DNA of 64,000 nt from Brevibacillus reuszeri (GTDB lineage: Bacteria > Bacillota > Bacilli > Brevibacillales > Brevibacillaceae), in contig NZ_LGIQ01000009.1 in assembly GCF_001187725.1 (NCBI RefSeq), forward strand, positions 1,983,493 to 2,047,492, written 5' to 3'. Below, piece after piece: positions 45,922 through 55,939 of this stretch. Each line of letters starts with the position of its first letter. Positions within the stretch are counted from its first letter, which is position 1. The notes under the pieces are model-generated. The model searched no databases. It saw only the letters and a list, made by a program, of their open reading frames with translations, and was not told the DNA's origin. A program made the position numbers and the translations under genes.

Positions 45922-46776
45922 ATGCCACTGGTACCTATGACCGCTTTTACCGAAGACGTCAGATTGCATAAATACGCCGTCGGTCAATTTAACCTGAACA
46001 ATCTGGAGTTTACTCAAGCGATTACAGAAGCAGCTATGGAAGAAAAGTCGCCTGTAATCTTTGGTGTTTCTGAAGGAGCACTTAAATACATGGGGTTGGA
46101 TTATACCGTAGCCATTGCCAAAGTGGCAGCAGAACGCGCAGGAGTTCCGGTAGCGCTGCATCTTGACCATGGTAGTAACTTTGACATGGTTATGAAGTGC
46201 ATCCGCGCAGGATTCTCTTCTGTTATGTTTGACGGTTCCCACCATTCATTTGAAGACAACCTTCGCCTGACCAAACAGGTTGTAGAGGCTGCGCATGCAG
46301 TTGGCGTTTCTGTTGAAGGTGAACTCGGTACCATCGGTGGGGTAGAGGACGACCTGTCCGTTGACGAGGAAGATGCTACCCTGGCAAATCCAGAGGAAGC
46401 GATTCGCTTCTGGGAAGAAACCAAAGTAGACTATGTAGCTATCGCTGTGGGAACAGCACACGGTATGTACAAAGGGGTTCCAAAAATCCGCTATGATATC
46501 ATCGAAAAAGTAGCGAACAACATCGGTGCGCCAATCGTGCTGCACGGTGGTTCCGGCGTTCCAGATGATGCAATCGTGAAATCGATTAGCCTGGGCGTAG
46601 GGAAAATCAATGTAAACACGGAAAGCCAAGTCGCATGCACCGAAGCGGTACGCAAAGCACTAGCTGCCAAACCGAATGAGATCGACCCACGCAAATACTT
46701 GGGTCCTGCTCGCGATGCGATTAAGGAAGTAGTAAAAGGCAAAATGCGTCTATTCGGCAGTAGCAACCGCGCGTAA
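45922..46776 (+). CDS. fbaA: Class II fructose-1,6-bisphosphate aldolase
   Basis: The 284-residue zinc enzyme cleaves fructose 1,6-bisphosphate to dihydroxyacetone phosphate and glyceraldehyde 3-phosphate. Zinc ligands are in ALHLDHGSNF, VEGELG, GTAHGMYKG and LHGGSGVPDD, the class II pattern. ATG 45922 follows SD agaggagga. A transaldolase-like gene follows 16 bp later. GlpX, the reverse-direction phosphatase, lies two genes further on. Confidence 0.97.
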   Translation: MPLVPMTAFTEDVRLHKYAVGQFNLNNLEFTQAITEAAMEEKSPVIFGVSEGALKYMGLDYTVAIAKVAAERAGVPVALHLDHGSNFDMVMKCIRAGFSSVMFDGSHHSFEDNLRLTKQVVEAAHAVGVSVEGELGTIGGVEDDLSVDEEDATLANPEEAIRFWEETKVDYVAIAVGTAHGMYKGVPKIRYDIIEKVANNIGAPIVLHGGSGVPDDAIVKSISLGVGKINVNTESQVACTEAVRKALAAKPNEIDPRKYLGPARDAIKEVVKGKMRLFGSSNRA

Positions 46777-46791
46777 CCAAGGAGGCCTATC

Positions 46792-47436
46792 ATGCGTTTT
46801 TTGATTGATACAGCAAACGTTGAAGAAATTCGCGAAATTCACGAGTGGGGAGTTCTTGCGGGCGTTACCACAAACCCTTCTTTGGTAGCAAAGGAAGGCC
46901 GTGATTTCGTAGAGACTTTGAAAGAAATTATCGATATCGTTGATGGCCCGATCAGTGCTGAAGTAATTAGCGTTGATGCTAAGGGCATGATAGAAGAGGG
47001 AGAGAAGCTAGCTTCACTGTCTAAAAACATCGTAATCAAGCTGCCGATGACTGCAGAAGGACTGAAAGCAGCGAAATACTTTTCCAAGCGTAAAATCAAA
47101 ACCAATGTAACTTTGGTATTCTCTGCAAACCAGGCGTTGCTGGCTGCACGTGCAGGCGCGAGCTTCGTGTCTCCGTTCTTGGGTCGTTTGGACGACATTG
47201 GACAAGACGGAATGCAATTGATCGAAGATATCGCAGAGATCTTCTCTGTACATGGTATTGAAACAGAAATTATCTCTGCGTCTGTTCGCCACCCTGTTCA
47301 TGTGACAGAAGCGGCTCGCCGTGGTTCGCACTACGCGACAATCCCGGCAAAAGTATTCAAGCAACTGATTGCTCATCCGCTTACTGATAGCGGGCTGGAA
47401 AAATTCCTGGCTGACTGGGCAAGCATGCAAAAATAA
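46792..47436 (+). CDS. ywjH: Transaldolase-like protein (fructose-6-phosphate aldolase family)
   Basis: The 214-residue protein has the short subunit of the F6P aldolase/TalC group. It opens [20 protein letters not shown]. The Schiff-base lysine lies in [12 protein letters not shown], and [23 protein letters not shown] is a family block. It corresponds to B. subtilis YwjH, in the same place after fbaA. Whether it acts as transaldolase or as F6P aldolase cannot be read with certainty from the sequence. Confidence 0.93.
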   Translation: MRFLIDTANVEEIREIHEWGVLAGVTTNPSLVAKEGRDFVETLKEIIDIVDGPISAEVISVDAKGMIEEGEKLASLSKNIVIKLPMTAEGLKAAKYFSKRKIKTNVTLVFSANQALLAARAGASFVSPFLGRLDDIGQDGMQLIEDIAEIFSVHGIETEIISASVRHPVHVTEAARRGSHYATIPAKVFKQLIAHPLTDSGLEKFLADWASMQK

Positions 47437-47458
47437 TAGGACACCTATTGAAAGTCCG

Positions 47459-47490
47459 AGCACCTTTTCCATTGGGGAAGGTGCTTCTTT
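47459..47490 (+). terminator. Rho-independent terminator after ywjH
   Basis: AGCACCTTTTCC and GGGGAAGGTGCT pair over 12 bp (two wobbles) with a 3-nt loop, then a T-rich tail. Confidence 0.75.
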
Positions 47491-47517
47491 CCCGATTACG
47501 CCTGAGGAGAGCAAAGC

Positions 47518-48801
47518 ATGGATAAGCTGATCATCAATGGTGGGAAACCGCTCGCGGGGACGGTTACCATCAGCGGAGCAAAAAACAGCGCTGTCGCACT
47601 GATTCCAGCCGCGTTGCTGGCAGATGGACCCGTTGTCATCGAGAATCTGCCCCGTATTCAGGATGTAGATATTTATCATGAGCTTCTGCAAGAAATGGGA
47701 GCTGACGTGCTGTTCGAAGAAGATTGGATGGAAATAGATGGGCGCATGATGCAGCTAATGCTGATGCCTAATGGCCGGATTAAAAAGCTTCGTGCCTCTT
47801 ATTATTTATGGGGTGCGCTTTTGGCCAAATTTGGCGAAGCGCAGGTCGGATTGCCAGGTGGTTGTGATTTAGGGCCACGTCCCGTCGATTTGCATATCAA
47901 AGGTTTTGAGATGATGGGCGCTGAAGTGGAAAACAAGAATGGCGTGATGACCATTCGCGCCAAAAATGGTCGCCTGAGAGGCGCGCGCATTTACCTCGAC
48001 TTGGTCAGTGTCGGAGCGACGATTAATATCATGCTTGCTGCTGCCAAAGCAGAGGGCGTGACTATCATTGAAAACGCTGCTCGTGAGCCGGAAATCGTTG
48101 ATGTTGCTACCTTGCTGAACAACATGGGAGCGAATATCAAAGGTGCTGGAACGGATATGATCCGTATCCAGGGGGTAGAGAAGCTGCGCGGCTGCCGTCA
48201 CACGATCATTCCTGACCGAATTGAAGCGGGCACATACATGATCGCGGCAGCAGCTACCAATGGCAATGTTTTGGTAGAGAATGTCATCCCCAAGCATTTG
48301 GAGTCGCTAACCGCCAAGCTTCGGGAAATCGGAGCACAAGTCGTGGAGATGGATGATTGTATACAAGTGATCGGACAGGATGGGTACCGTTCTATCGACG
48401 TGAAAACAAGTCCGTATCCTGGTTTTCCAACCGATCTGCAGCAGCCGATCACGACACTTTTAACCTTGGCAAAAGGTTCGAGTATTGTGACGGATAACAT
48501 TTACAGCTCGCGTTTTCGGCATGTTGACGAGCTGCGACGCATGGGTGCAACACTGAAGGTAGAGGGACGCTCCGCTGTGATCGAAGGCGGAAGCAAGCTG
48601 AACGGCGCAAAAGTCGTAGCATCTGATTTGCGCGCAGGGGCAGCTTTGTTCATCGCAGGTTTGGCGACTAGCGGGACCACTGAGCTGGAAGGGCTGGACC
48701 ACATTGATCGCGGCTATGAAAACTTAGTTGGAAAGCTGCAATCATTGGGAGCCGAAATACAACGGATAGGCTTGCAGCCTTTAGAAAACCACCAGCGTTA
48801 A
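47518..48801 (+). CDS. murA2: UDP-N-acetylglucosamine 1-carboxyvinyltransferase 2
   Basis: The 427-residue EPSP-synthase-fold enzyme performs the first committed step of peptidoglycan synthesis, adding enolpyruvate from PEP to UDP-GlcNAc. The catalytic Cys116 lies in [12 protein letters not shown]. Cys at this site makes it susceptible to fosfomycin. The start [22 protein letters not shown] is typical. Its place between the transaldolase-like gene and glpX matches B. subtilis murAB (murZ). ATG 47518 follows SD tgaggaga. Confidence 0.95.
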   Translation: MDKLIINGGKPLAGTVTISGAKNSAVALIPAALLADGPVVIENLPRIQDVDIYHELLQEMGADVLFEEDWMEIDGRMMQLMLMPNGRIKKLRASYYLWGALLAKFGEAQVGLPGGCDLGPRPVDLHIKGFEMMGAEVENKNGVMTIRAKNGRLRGARIYLDLVSVGATINIMLAAAKAEGVTIIENAAREPEIVDVATLLNNMGANIKGAGTDMIRIQGVEKLRGCRHTIIPDRIEAGTYMIAAAATNGNVLVENVIPKHLESLTAKLREIGAQVVEMDDCIQVIGQDGYRSIDVKTSPYPGFPTDLQQPITTLLTLAKGSSIVTDNIYSSRFRHVDELRRMGATLKVEGRSAVIEGGSKLNGAKVVASDLRAGAALFIAGLATSGTTELEGLDHIDRGYENLVGKLQSLGAEIQRIGLQPLENHQR

Positions 48802-48829
48802 CCAACCACCAGGAGAGGAGTCTTCCAGA

Positions 48830-49786
48830 ATGGAACGCAGTTTAACACTAGAACTGGTTAGAGTGACCGAGGCAGCAGCTTTGGCTTCTGCCAGTTGGAT
48901 GGGTCTAGGAAAAAAAGATGAGGCTGATGATGCAGCAACGACCGCCATGCGTAAAGAGTTTGAAAAAGTACCGATGGACGGAGTTGTTGTAATCGGTGAG
49001 GGAGAAATGGATGAGGCACCGATGCTCTACATCGGAGAGCGTTTGGGCCAAGGTGTAGCTCCTGCCGTGGACGTAGCTGTCGATCCTTTGGAAGGAACCA
49101 ATATTCTCGCCAAAGGAACCTGGGGAGCCATCTCTGTTATTGCGATTGCTGACCGGGGAAATTTGTTGCATGCTCCTGACATGTATATGGAGAAAATTGC
49201 AGTAGGGCCGCAAGCGGTGGGCAAAGTAGATATTAATGCGCCCGTTCGGGATAATTTAAAGGCTGTCGCACAGGCACAAGGAAAAGACATCAGTGACTTG
49301 GTTGCAATCGTATTGGATCGGGACCGTCACCAAAAAATTATCCATGAAATTCGCGAAGCCGGCGCGCGCATTCGTTTGATTTCCGACGGAGACGTAGCGG
49401 CTGCAATCAACACAGCATTTCCAAATACCGGTGTAGACATTATGTTCGGTTCTGGCGGAGCGCCTGAGGGTGTATTGGCAGCGGTAGCGTTAAAATGTCT
49501 GGGCGGCGAAATCCAGGGAAGATTGTTGCCACAAAATGAGGAAGAGATTGCACGATGTGTAAAAATGGGGTTGACGAATCCGCATCAGGTTCTGTTCATG
49601 AACGACTTGGTGAAAGGTGATGACGCCATTTTTGCTGCCACGGGTGTCACAGATGGCGAATTGCTAAAAGGGATTCGCTTCCAAGGAATGCGTGCTACAA
49701 CGAACTCTGTGGTTATGCGTGCAAAAACGGGTACAGTACGTTTCATTGAGGGGAACCACCGTTTGGAACGCAAAACGACTTTGTAG
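48830..49786 (+). CDS. glpX: Class II fructose-1,6-bisphosphatase
   Basis: The 318-residue, Mn-dependent gluconeogenic phosphatase has GlpX motifs: [25 protein letters not shown] with the metal-binding Asp and Glu, and [13 protein letters not shown]. It starts at ATG 48830 after aggagagga, 28 bp past murA2, and reverses the phosphofructokinase step. It is followed by rho, as in B. subtilis. Confidence 0.95.
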   Translation: MERSLTLELVRVTEAAALASASWMGLGKKDEADDAATTAMRKEFEKVPMDGVVVIGEGEMDEAPMLYIGERLGQGVAPAVDVAVDPLEGTNILAKGTWGAISVIAIADRGNLLHAPDMYMEKIAVGPQAVGKVDINAPVRDNLKAVAQAQGKDISDLVAIVLDRDRHQKIIHEIREAGARIRLISDGDVAAAINTAFPNTGVDIMFGSGGAPEGVLAAVALKCLGGEIQGRLLPQNEEEIARCVKMGLTNPHQVLFMNDLVKGDDAIFAATGVTDGELLKGIRFQGMRATTNSVVMRAKTGTVRFIEGNHRLERKTTL

Positions 49787-49849
49787 ATCGTTTCACGATC
49801 GTAGGTCTGACTCATAGAAGCGTTAAAGTAAAAAAAGAGTGGTGGATGT

Positions 49850-51130
49850 ATGTTACTTTCTGAACTAGAAGAAAAGAAGCTGACCGATCTCTATAAGCTG
49901 GCAAAGGAATATCACATTCCTTACTACTCGCAGCTGAAGAAGAAAGAATTGATTTTCGCTATTCTTCGTGCGAGAGCTGAAAAAGACGGTCTGATGTTTA
50001 TGGAGGGAGTGTTGGAAATCCTGCCAGAAGGCTATGGATTTCTGCGCCCCATCAACTATCTCCCAAGCTCGGAGGATATCTACATCTCCCAATCGCAGAT
50101 TCGCCGTTTTGATCTGCGAATGGGAGATGTGGTGTCGGGTAAAGCCCGGCCGCCAAAGGAAAACGAGCGATATTTCGGCCTGTTGCAAGTAGAAGCAGTA
50201 AACGGAGAAGACCCTGAAACAGCTGCAGAGCGTCTTCATTTCCCCGCTTTGACACCGCTGTATCCTCAAACCAAGCTTGTGTTGGAAACAGCTCCTGAAC
50301 GAGTTTCTACCCGCCTGATGGATCTCCTGGCTCCTGTTGGACTCGGCCAACGTGGATTAATCGTGGCTCCGCCAAAAGCGGGGAAAACGATGCTACTCAA
50401 AGAGATTGCCAACAGCATTACGGAGAGTCGCCCTGATATCCATTTGTTTGTGCTGCTCATTGATGAGCGTCCGGAAGAGGTTACGGATATGCAGCGTTCC
50501 GTCAAAGGAGAAGTAGTTGCCTCTACCTTTGACGAATTGCCGGAGAATCATATCAAAGTAGCCGAGCTTGTGTTGGAGCGAGCGAAGCGTTTGGTAGAGC
50601 ACAAAAAGGATGTAGTGATTTTGCTCGATTCGATCACTCGTTTGGCACGTGCGTATAATCTGGTGATTCCACCAAGTGGCCGTACGTTATCCGGGGGGAT
50701 TGACCCAGCAGCTTTCCATCGTCCGAAACGGTTCTTTGGTTCTGCACGTAACATTGAAGAGGGCGGCAGCCTGACGATCCTCGCAACGGCTCTCGTAGAA
50801 ACGGGTTCACGCATGGACGATGTGATCTACGAGGAGTTCAAAGGTACGGGTAACATGGAGCTTCATTTGGATCGCAAGCTGGCAGAACGCCGTATTTTCC
50901 CGGCAATCGACATTCGACGTTCTGGAACACGACGCGAAGAGCTGCTTTTGTCCAAGGAAGAGCTGGATAAGCTGTGGATGATCCGTAAAAATATGAACGA
51001 AACAAACGAGTTTGTGGATTCATTTATTAAAAAGCTGGCAGATACCAAGACAAACGACGAATTTTTACAAACCCTGGAATCCAAGCAAGGGCGAGGGAAA
51101 ACTGCAAATACGACGGCGAGTTCTTCATGA
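49850..51130 (+). CDS. rho: Transcription termination factor Rho
   Basis: The 426-residue RNA-dependent ATPase and helicase has a short N-terminal helical domain, then an S1-like RNA-binding domain with the [19 protein letters not shown] block. The RecA-like ATPase has Walker [13 protein letters not shown], Walker [17 protein letters not shown] and the Q-loop [16 protein letters not shown] 49850 follows GAGTGGTGG. The last bases overlap the 5' arm of its own terminator. Confidence 0.97.
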   Translation: MLLSELEEKKLTDLYKLAKEYHIPYYSQLKKKELIFAILRARAEKDGLMFMEGVLEILPEGYGFLRPINYLPSSEDIYISQSQIRRFDLRMGDVVSGKARPPKENERYFGLLQVEAVNGEDPETAAERLHFPALTPLYPQTKLVLETAPERVSTRLMDLLAPVGLGQRGLIVAPPKAGKTMLLKEIANSITESRPDIHLFVLLIDERPEEVTDMQRSVKGEVVASTFDELPENHIKVAELVLERAKRLVEHKKDVVILLDSITRLARAYNLVIPPSGRTLSGGIDPAAFHRPKRFFGSARNIEEGGSLTILATALVETGSRMDDVIYEEFKGTGNMELHLDRKLAERRIFPAIDIRRSGTRREELLLSKEELDKLWMIRKNMNETNEFVDSFIKKLADTKTNDEFLQTLESKQGRGKTANTTASSS

Positions 51131-51149
51131 CTCTCCGTCATTTTTTTTT
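51112..51149 (+). terminator. Rho-independent terminator after rho
   Basis: GACGGcGAGT (51112-51121) pairs with ACTCtCCGTC (51130-51139) with one mismatch, followed by nine Ts. The 5' arm lies inside the rho coding sequence. Confidence 0.8.
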
Positions 51150-51201
51150 GCCCGCAGGCATACCGATAGGATGGAGGCGTAAATAAAGGAGGGGTGGATC
51201 A

Positions 51202-52104
51202 GTGGAGTATGTGCAAGCAACTGCTCCCATCACGAGCCGAGAGGAAGCAAAAACGGCCGTTGTGGAGCAGGCTTTATTCCAAGCGTTTAATCCGTATGCG
51301 AATCTGGTTAAGTCGAATGCTTCATCAAAAAGCAACGTGATGATGTATGCGGTACGTCAGGGAGACACTCTTTCCGGAATCGCCCAGCGGTACGGTCTGA
51401 CTTTGAAAAAAATGGTAGAAACGAATAAAATCAATAACCCTCATTTGCTTTCGGTAGGGATGAAGCTGGTTATCAGTCAAGACGAAGTGACCCACATGGT
51501 CAAAAGAGGGGAAACACTCAATTACGTCACCCAGCGCTATGGTGTCAGCAGAGAGCTACTGATTGAGCGTAATCCGTTGCTTCAATGGCTGTCGGACAAC
51601 CTGTATGTGGGACAGGTACTCTACATCCCTATTGCAGGTACGAAGCCGATGCAGGCAGATGAGCTTGCCAAAAGACGGAACACGACGCAAGCAGCTAGCC
51701 GTCAGGTTATTGGCAGGGTCAGAGGCGGGATGGAGTGGCCAGTTAAAGAAGCAACGATCACAAGTGGTTTTGGCGTTCGTTGGGGGAGAGCGCACAAAGG
51801 AGTAGACTTGTGGAATCAAGCGGAGGCGCAAACACCGATTTACGCGGCAAAGGCGGGAACGGTTCTGGAGGCGGGCGCAAATCGGTCGGGTTACGGTCGT
51901 ATGGTCGTGCTAGATCATGGAGAGGGCCTGCAAACATTTTACGCGCATATGCGCAGAATTACAGTAGCTCCCGGACAATTGGTCGATGCCGGGGATATGC
52001 TCGGATATATGGGGCAGACGGGAGATTCAACCGGGTATCATTTGCACTTTGAAGTGCGGCAGGATGATGTTCCGATCAATCCGCTTCCTTATCTCGGCAG
52101 GTAA
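51202..52104 (+). CDS. M23 family endopeptidase with two LysM domains, no signal peptide
   Basis: The 300-residue protein starts at GTG 51202, about 7 nt after AGGAGGGG. Two LysM peptidoglycan-binding modules are visible: about 48-93 (MYAVRQGDTLSGIAQRYGL) and about 96-142 (HMVKRGETLNYVTQRYGVS). A lysostaphin-type M23 domain follows, with zinc ligands in AHKGVDLW and the HLH of GYHLHFEV. No hydrophobic N-terminal segment is visible, which is odd for an enzyme acting on the cell wall. It may be a mother-cell or spore protein, be released by lysis, or use an unknown export route. It lies between rho and a radical-SAM gene. Confidence 0.85.
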   Translation: MEYVQATAPITSREEAKTAVVEQALFQAFNPYANLVKSNASSKSNVMMYAVRQGDTLSGIAQRYGLTLKKMVETNKINNPHLLSVGMKLVISQDEVTHMVKRGETLNYVTQRYGVSRELLIERNPLLQWLSDNLYVGQVLYIPIAGTKPMQADELAKRRNTTQAASRQVIGRVRGGMEWPVKEATITSGFGVRWGRAHKGVDLWNQAEAQTPIYAAKAGTVLEAGANRSGYGRMVVLDHGEGLQTFYAHMRRITVAPGQLVDAGDMLGYMGQTGDSTGYHLHFEVRQDDVPINPLPYLGR

Positions 52105-52174
52105 CCCTTCACAATTTACATTGCTTTTTCAATGCGATACAATGGGCAAAGCAAAGAAGCGAGGCGATTTCCCT

Positions 52175-53440
52175 ATGTATTTAGTATACGCAGATGAAAA
52201 AGGCAATGTTTACGATCACCCCGGCTTATTCGCTGTGGCTCGTAACGGAGATATATTGACAGAAGTGCTAGAAGAAGAGTTGATTCCGCTTCCGGAAGGG
52301 TCAACACTGGTCAGCTTGCCAGATACCGTGCCAATCGGGATGAACCCGGATACGGGCGAAATGGTCAAGCTGGATGGCTGTACGGCAGTAGGAGCGCTCG
52401 TTCCACAGGGGATTACACGTCTTCTGTTGCCAGGGTATGTCAAAAGCAACAGGGATAGCAAGCTTCCACTGTTTGGCTACTCTGCTGTTGTTTGGAAAGA
52501 CAATCGTTTTTGGGTCGCTGGTCGTGCGAGCGATGACATTTACAAATGGGACCCGCTGAATTTCCCGATGGATGAGCTGCGTCAGCGAGTGGAAAAGACA
52601 TTGGAGCTATTTCCGCAAAACCGGATTTTGAACCACTTGTCCCACTGTGCATTGGAATATGAGTGCCTGACAGCCTCCAATAACTTTTTCAACCGCTGGG
52701 AAGGCAGCTTGCCTGTGTCGTATACCTGTAATGCGGGCTGCTACGGATGCATTTCCGAGCAGCCGGAGGACAGTGGCTTCCCATCACCGCAAACCCGGAT
52801 GAACTTCAAGCCGACAGAGGACGAGCTGGTTGAGGTGATGCTTCACCATTTGCAAACACCAGAGAGCATCATCAGCTTTGGCCAAGGTTGTGAAGGAGAG
52901 CCATCAACTATGGCTTCGATCATTGTTCCGGCGATGCGACGCGTACGCGAGACGACTGACATGGGCTTCATCAACATCAATACGAACGCCGGCTTAACCG
53001 ATCATATCAAAGGGATCGTTGACGCTGGACTTGACCTGATGCGTGTGAGTATTATCAGTGCCATCGATGAGCACTACAATGCTTACTATCGTCCACGCAA
53101 CTATACACTGGAAAATGTCGCGCGATCGGCTGAGTACGCGGCTTCCAAAGGGGTGTACACCTCGATTAACTACCTGTGCTTCCCTGGTGTTTTTGACCGT
53201 GAAGAAGAGATGGAAGCGATGATTAACTTCATTCGCCGCACAGGAATCAAGCTGATCCAGATGCGCAACCTGAACATCGATCCGGAGAGCTATCTATCGA
53301 TGATTCCAAAAGCACAAGGCGAAGTATTCGGGATGAAGCAAGCGATTGAGATATACCAGGAAGAATTGCCAGATGTGATAATTGGTTCGTTCACACATAT
53401 CCCGCCAGAGCAGCTTCAGCGCAGGAAAAACATGGCTTGA
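52175..53440 (+). CDS. Radical SAM protein of unknown function
   Basis: The 421-residue protein starts at ATG 52175 after aagcgaggcga; upstream in-frame ATGs overlap the M23 gene. The cluster motif is C185-NAG-C189-YG-C192, the canonical CxxxCxxC, in SYTCNAGCYGCISEQP. The glycine-rich GQGCEGEPS and the INTNAGLTDHI strand are also typical. An N-terminal domain of about 150 residues (YLVYADEKGNVYDHPGLFAVAR) precedes the barrel. There is no SPASM-like Cys-rich tail. Substrate and product are unknown. It sits between the M23 gene and rpmE, where the B. subtilis backbone has nothing comparable that I recall. Confidence 0.85.
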   Translation: MYLVYADEKGNVYDHPGLFAVARNGDILTEVLEEELIPLPEGSTLVSLPDTVPIGMNPDTGEMVKLDGCTAVGALVPQGITRLLLPGYVKSNRDSKLPLFGYSAVVWKDNRFWVAGRASDDIYKWDPLNFPMDELRQRVEKTLELFPQNRILNHLSHCALEYECLTASNNFFNRWEGSLPVSYTCNAGCYGCISEQPEDSGFPSPQTRMNFKPTEDELVEVMLHHLQTPESIISFGQGCEGEPSTMASIIVPAMRRVRETTDMGFININTNAGLTDHIKGIVDAGLDLMRVSIISAIDEHYNAYYRPRNYTLENVARSAEYAASKGVYTSINYLCFPGVFDREEEMEAMINFIRRTGIKLIQMRNLNIDPESYLSMIPKAQGEVFGMKQAIEIYQEELPDVIIGSFTHIPPEQLQRRKNMA

Positions 53441-53545
53441 TCGGTCAACCTGTTGCATTTCTGCTGACAGCGTGCTACTATCTGATATGTGTTGATATAA
53501 CTCTGTTTCGGCAAACGATTCAGGGCGGAAAGAGGTGTAGATGAG

Positions 53546-53746
53546 ATGAAACAAGGTATTCATCCTAAGTACAACGTAGTAACTGTTACATGTGCATGCG
53601 GTAACGAATTCGAATCCGGTTCCGTGAAACAAGCGTTGAAAGTGGAGATCTGCTCCAACTGCCATCCTTTCTTCACAGGAAAACAAAAATTCGTTGACGC
53701 TGGCGGACGTGTAGACCGTTTCAAACGCAAATACAATCTTTCCTAA
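53546..53746 (+). CDS. rpmE: 50S ribosomal protein L31 (zinc-binding form)
   Basis: The 66-residue protein starts at ATG 53546 after aaagaggtg. It has the zinc-binding cysteines CACG and CSNCHPF of the C+ form, which dominates under zinc sufficiency. The YtiA-type C- paralogue would be elsewhere. It keeps its place between rho and tdk as in B. subtilis. A strong terminator follows. Confidence 0.97.
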   Translation: MKQGIHPKYNVVTVTCACGNEFESGSVKQALKVEICSNCHPFFTGKQKFVDAGGRVDRFKRKYNLS

Positions 53747-53763
53747 TCGGAAAGGATTGGAGC

Positions 53764-53797
53764 AACCAGGTAGAGCGATCTACCTGGTTTTGTTTTT
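53764..53797 (+). terminator. Rho-independent terminator after rpmE
   Basis: AACCAGGTAGA and TCTACCTGGTT are perfect 11-bp arms with a GCGA tetraloop, followed by a T-rich run. Confidence 0.95.
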
Positions 53798-53827
53798 GTG
53801 GCCATCTGATTCGGGGAGGGCGACGTG

Positions 53828-55912
53828 ATGACTTCCATTGTCTGGTTCCGCCGCGATTTGCGCTTACATGATCACGCAGCACTTCACGCTGCCATGCAGA
53901 CAGGTGATTCTATTGTTCCTGTCTTTATTTTAGATGACTGGTTCTGTCGCTCAGATAAAGTCGGTGACAAGCGTTTATTTGCTTATTTTGCAGCAGTAGA
54001 GTCGCTGGCGAACAATTTGGCTCACGCTGGTGGACGCTTGCTTGTTCGGCATGGCGATCCTGTACAGGTACTCAGCCAATTGGCCCAGGAAACAGGTGCG
54101 GACAAGCTGTTTTTTAATCGGGATTATACTCCTTATGCACGTAAACGGGACGAGAGGGTACACGAAGCGTTAACGAGCCAAGGGGTCTTTGTTCAGTCCT
54201 GTAAGGACCTCGTTTTGCATGAGCCCGGAGAGATTTTGACCAAACAGCGTACACCGTATGCGGTGTTCACGCCTTATCGACGGGTGTGGCAGACATTGCC
54301 GAAAGAGCAGCCGTATCCATTTCCAGAGAGCTTGCCCATGTTTGAACGCTTGCAGGAATTACAAGGTGAAGCAGTGCCAACACTTGCCACATTTGGACGC
54401 AAAACGCTTGATGGCGAGGAATGGACAGTTGCGCGATTTGGAGAGCGGGCAGCCCGAGAGCGACTGAAACAGTTTCTGAATGGAGACATTCAACGATATA
54501 AAGAGAGAAGAGATCTGCCAGGATTGGATGCGACCTCACGCTTGTCATTTGCCTTAAAAGCCGGGACGCTTTCGATCAGGACGGTATACCATCTGGTGCA
54601 GGAGGCTTTGGCGGAAGCGCGCGGAGAAGAAGTGTCTTCCATCGAAGCGTTTCTTACGGAGCTGATCTGGAGGGAATTTTACCAACAGGTTCTTTTCTTT
54701 CATCCACATACAACCGAGCATGCGTTTTTACCACAATTTGAAGAAGTAGCATGGGAAAATAGCCATGATTTATTTACTCGCTGGTGTGCGGGCGAAACAG
54801 GCTATCCGATTGTGGACGCTGCAATGAAGCAGTTGAATGAGACGGGCTGGATGCACAATCGCTTGCGGATGATTGCGGCTTCCTTTTTGACCAAGGATCT
54901 GTTGATCGATTGGCGCAAGGGCATGGCCTATTTTGCCAAGCAGCTGATTGATTGTGATGATGCTGCCAATAGTGGAGGATGGCAATGGAGTGCTTCTACC
55001 GGTACCGATCCTCAGCCGTATTTTCGTATTTTCAATCCGATTTCACAGGGGGCAAAGTTTGATCCGGACGGTGTCTTTGTCAAAAAATATCTTCCCGTCC
55101 TTCGCGATGTACCTCTACAATATATTCATAAACCGTGGGAGATGCCTAAGGAGGTTCAAGAGCAGGCGACGTGCGTCATGGGCTTGGACTATCCGATACC
55201 ATGTGTCGATCATGCAGAAAGAAGGAAGTTGGCCTTGTCTTTGTTTCAGGAGGCCAAAGACCGCCATCTGAAACAAAACGATCATGGGTTTTCACAGAAA
55301 AGGAATAACCACTTCTGGGCAAAGGGAGATAGAAACGTGGCACAATTATATTTTCGTTACGGGGCGATGAACGCTTCCAAATCTATTCAGTTACTGACTG
55401 TTGCTCATAATTACGAGCAATCAGGAAAAAAAGTCATGGTGTTTACCCCGGCGGTAGATGATCGGTACGGCGTGGGAAAAGTGGCTTCACGTGTAGGGAT
55501 TAGCAGGGAAGCGTTTCCGATCAGTGAAGAGACCAACCTGTATGATATCGTGGAAGCGGAGGCAGTCAAGCCCGATTGCGTCCTGGTCGATGAAGCACAG
55601 TTTATCGGCAAGCATCATGTCGAGCAGCTTGTATTGATTGTAGATAAATTAGGCATCCCAGTGATCGTTTATGGGCTATTGAAGAACTTTAAAAATGAGC
55701 TCTTTCCGGGAAGTGCCGCTCTGCTTTGCGAAGCAGACAAGGTCGAAGAGATCAAGACTGTCTGTGTCTACTGCAACAAAAAGGCGACACATATCTTAAA
55801 ATTCAAAAACGGGCAGCCCGTTTATATGGGGGAAACGATTGAAATCGCTGGAAATGATACATATAGCAGTGTTTGTCGCCAGCACTATTATCGTCCACCG
55901 GTTAATAACTAA
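53828..55912 (+). CDS. Photolyase-thymidine kinase fusion protein
   Basis: One 694-residue open frame carries two complete enzymes. Residues 1 to about 485 are a class I cryptochrome/photolyase-type DNA repair enzyme (WFRRDLRLHDHAAL at the start, and SGGWQWSASTGTDPQPYF with FNPISQGAKFDP in the FAD region). Residues about 504-694 are a full-length type II thymidine kinase, with P-loop GAMNASKS (512-519), Walker B DCVLVDEAQFI and zinc-binding CVYC and CRQH. The linker (about 486-503) is Asn/Lys-rich. An internal SD, AAAGGGAGAT (55321-55330), and GTG 55337 precede MAQLYFRYG in frame, so free kinase may also be made. tdk occupies its usual place between rpmE and prfA. ATG 53828 is preferred over GTG 53825. 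Confidence 0.88.
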   Translation: MTSIVWFRRDLRLHDHAALHAAMQTGDSIVPVFILDDWFCRSDKVGDKRLFAYFAAVESLANNLAHAGGRLLVRHGDPVQVLSQLAQETGADKLFFNRDYTPYARKRDERVHEALTSQGVFVQSCKDLVLHEPGEILTKQRTPYAVFTPYRRVWQTLPKEQPYPFPESLPMFERLQELQGEAVPTLATFGRKTLDGEEWTVARFGERAARERLKQFLNGDIQRYKERRDLPGLDATSRLSFALKAGTLSIRTVYHLVQEALAEARGEEVSSIEAFLTELIWREFYQQVLFFHPHTTEHAFLPQFEEVAWENSHDLFTRWCAGETGYPIVDAAMKQLNETGWMHNRLRMIAASFLTKDLLIDWRKGMAYFAKQLIDCDDAANSGGWQWSASTGTDPQPYFRIFNPISQGAKFDPDGVFVKKYLPVLRDVPLQYIHKPWEMPKEVQEQATCVMGLDYPIPCVDHAERRKLALSLFQEAKDRHLKQNDHGFSQKRNNHFWAKGDRNVAQLYFRYGAMNASKSIQLLTVAHNYEQSGKKVMVFTPAVDDRYGVGKVASRVGISREAFPISEETNLYDIVEAEAVKPDCVLVDEAQFIGKHHVEQLVLIVDKLGIPVIVYGLLKNFKNELFPGSAALLCEADKVEEIKTVCVYCNKKATHILKFKNGQPVYMGETIEIAGNDTYSSVCRQHYYRPPVNN
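55321..55339 (+). promoter_or_regulatory. tdk: Internal ribosome-binding site and GTG start for the thymidine kinase part
   Basis: AAAGGGAGAT (55321-55330) lies 6 nt before GTG 55337-55339, which begins the exact N-terminus expected for a stand-alone thymidine kinase. The GTG is in frame with the photolyase reading frame. Confidence 0.6.
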
Positions 55913-55939
55913 CGCTTTATAGAACATAAACAGCTAGGT

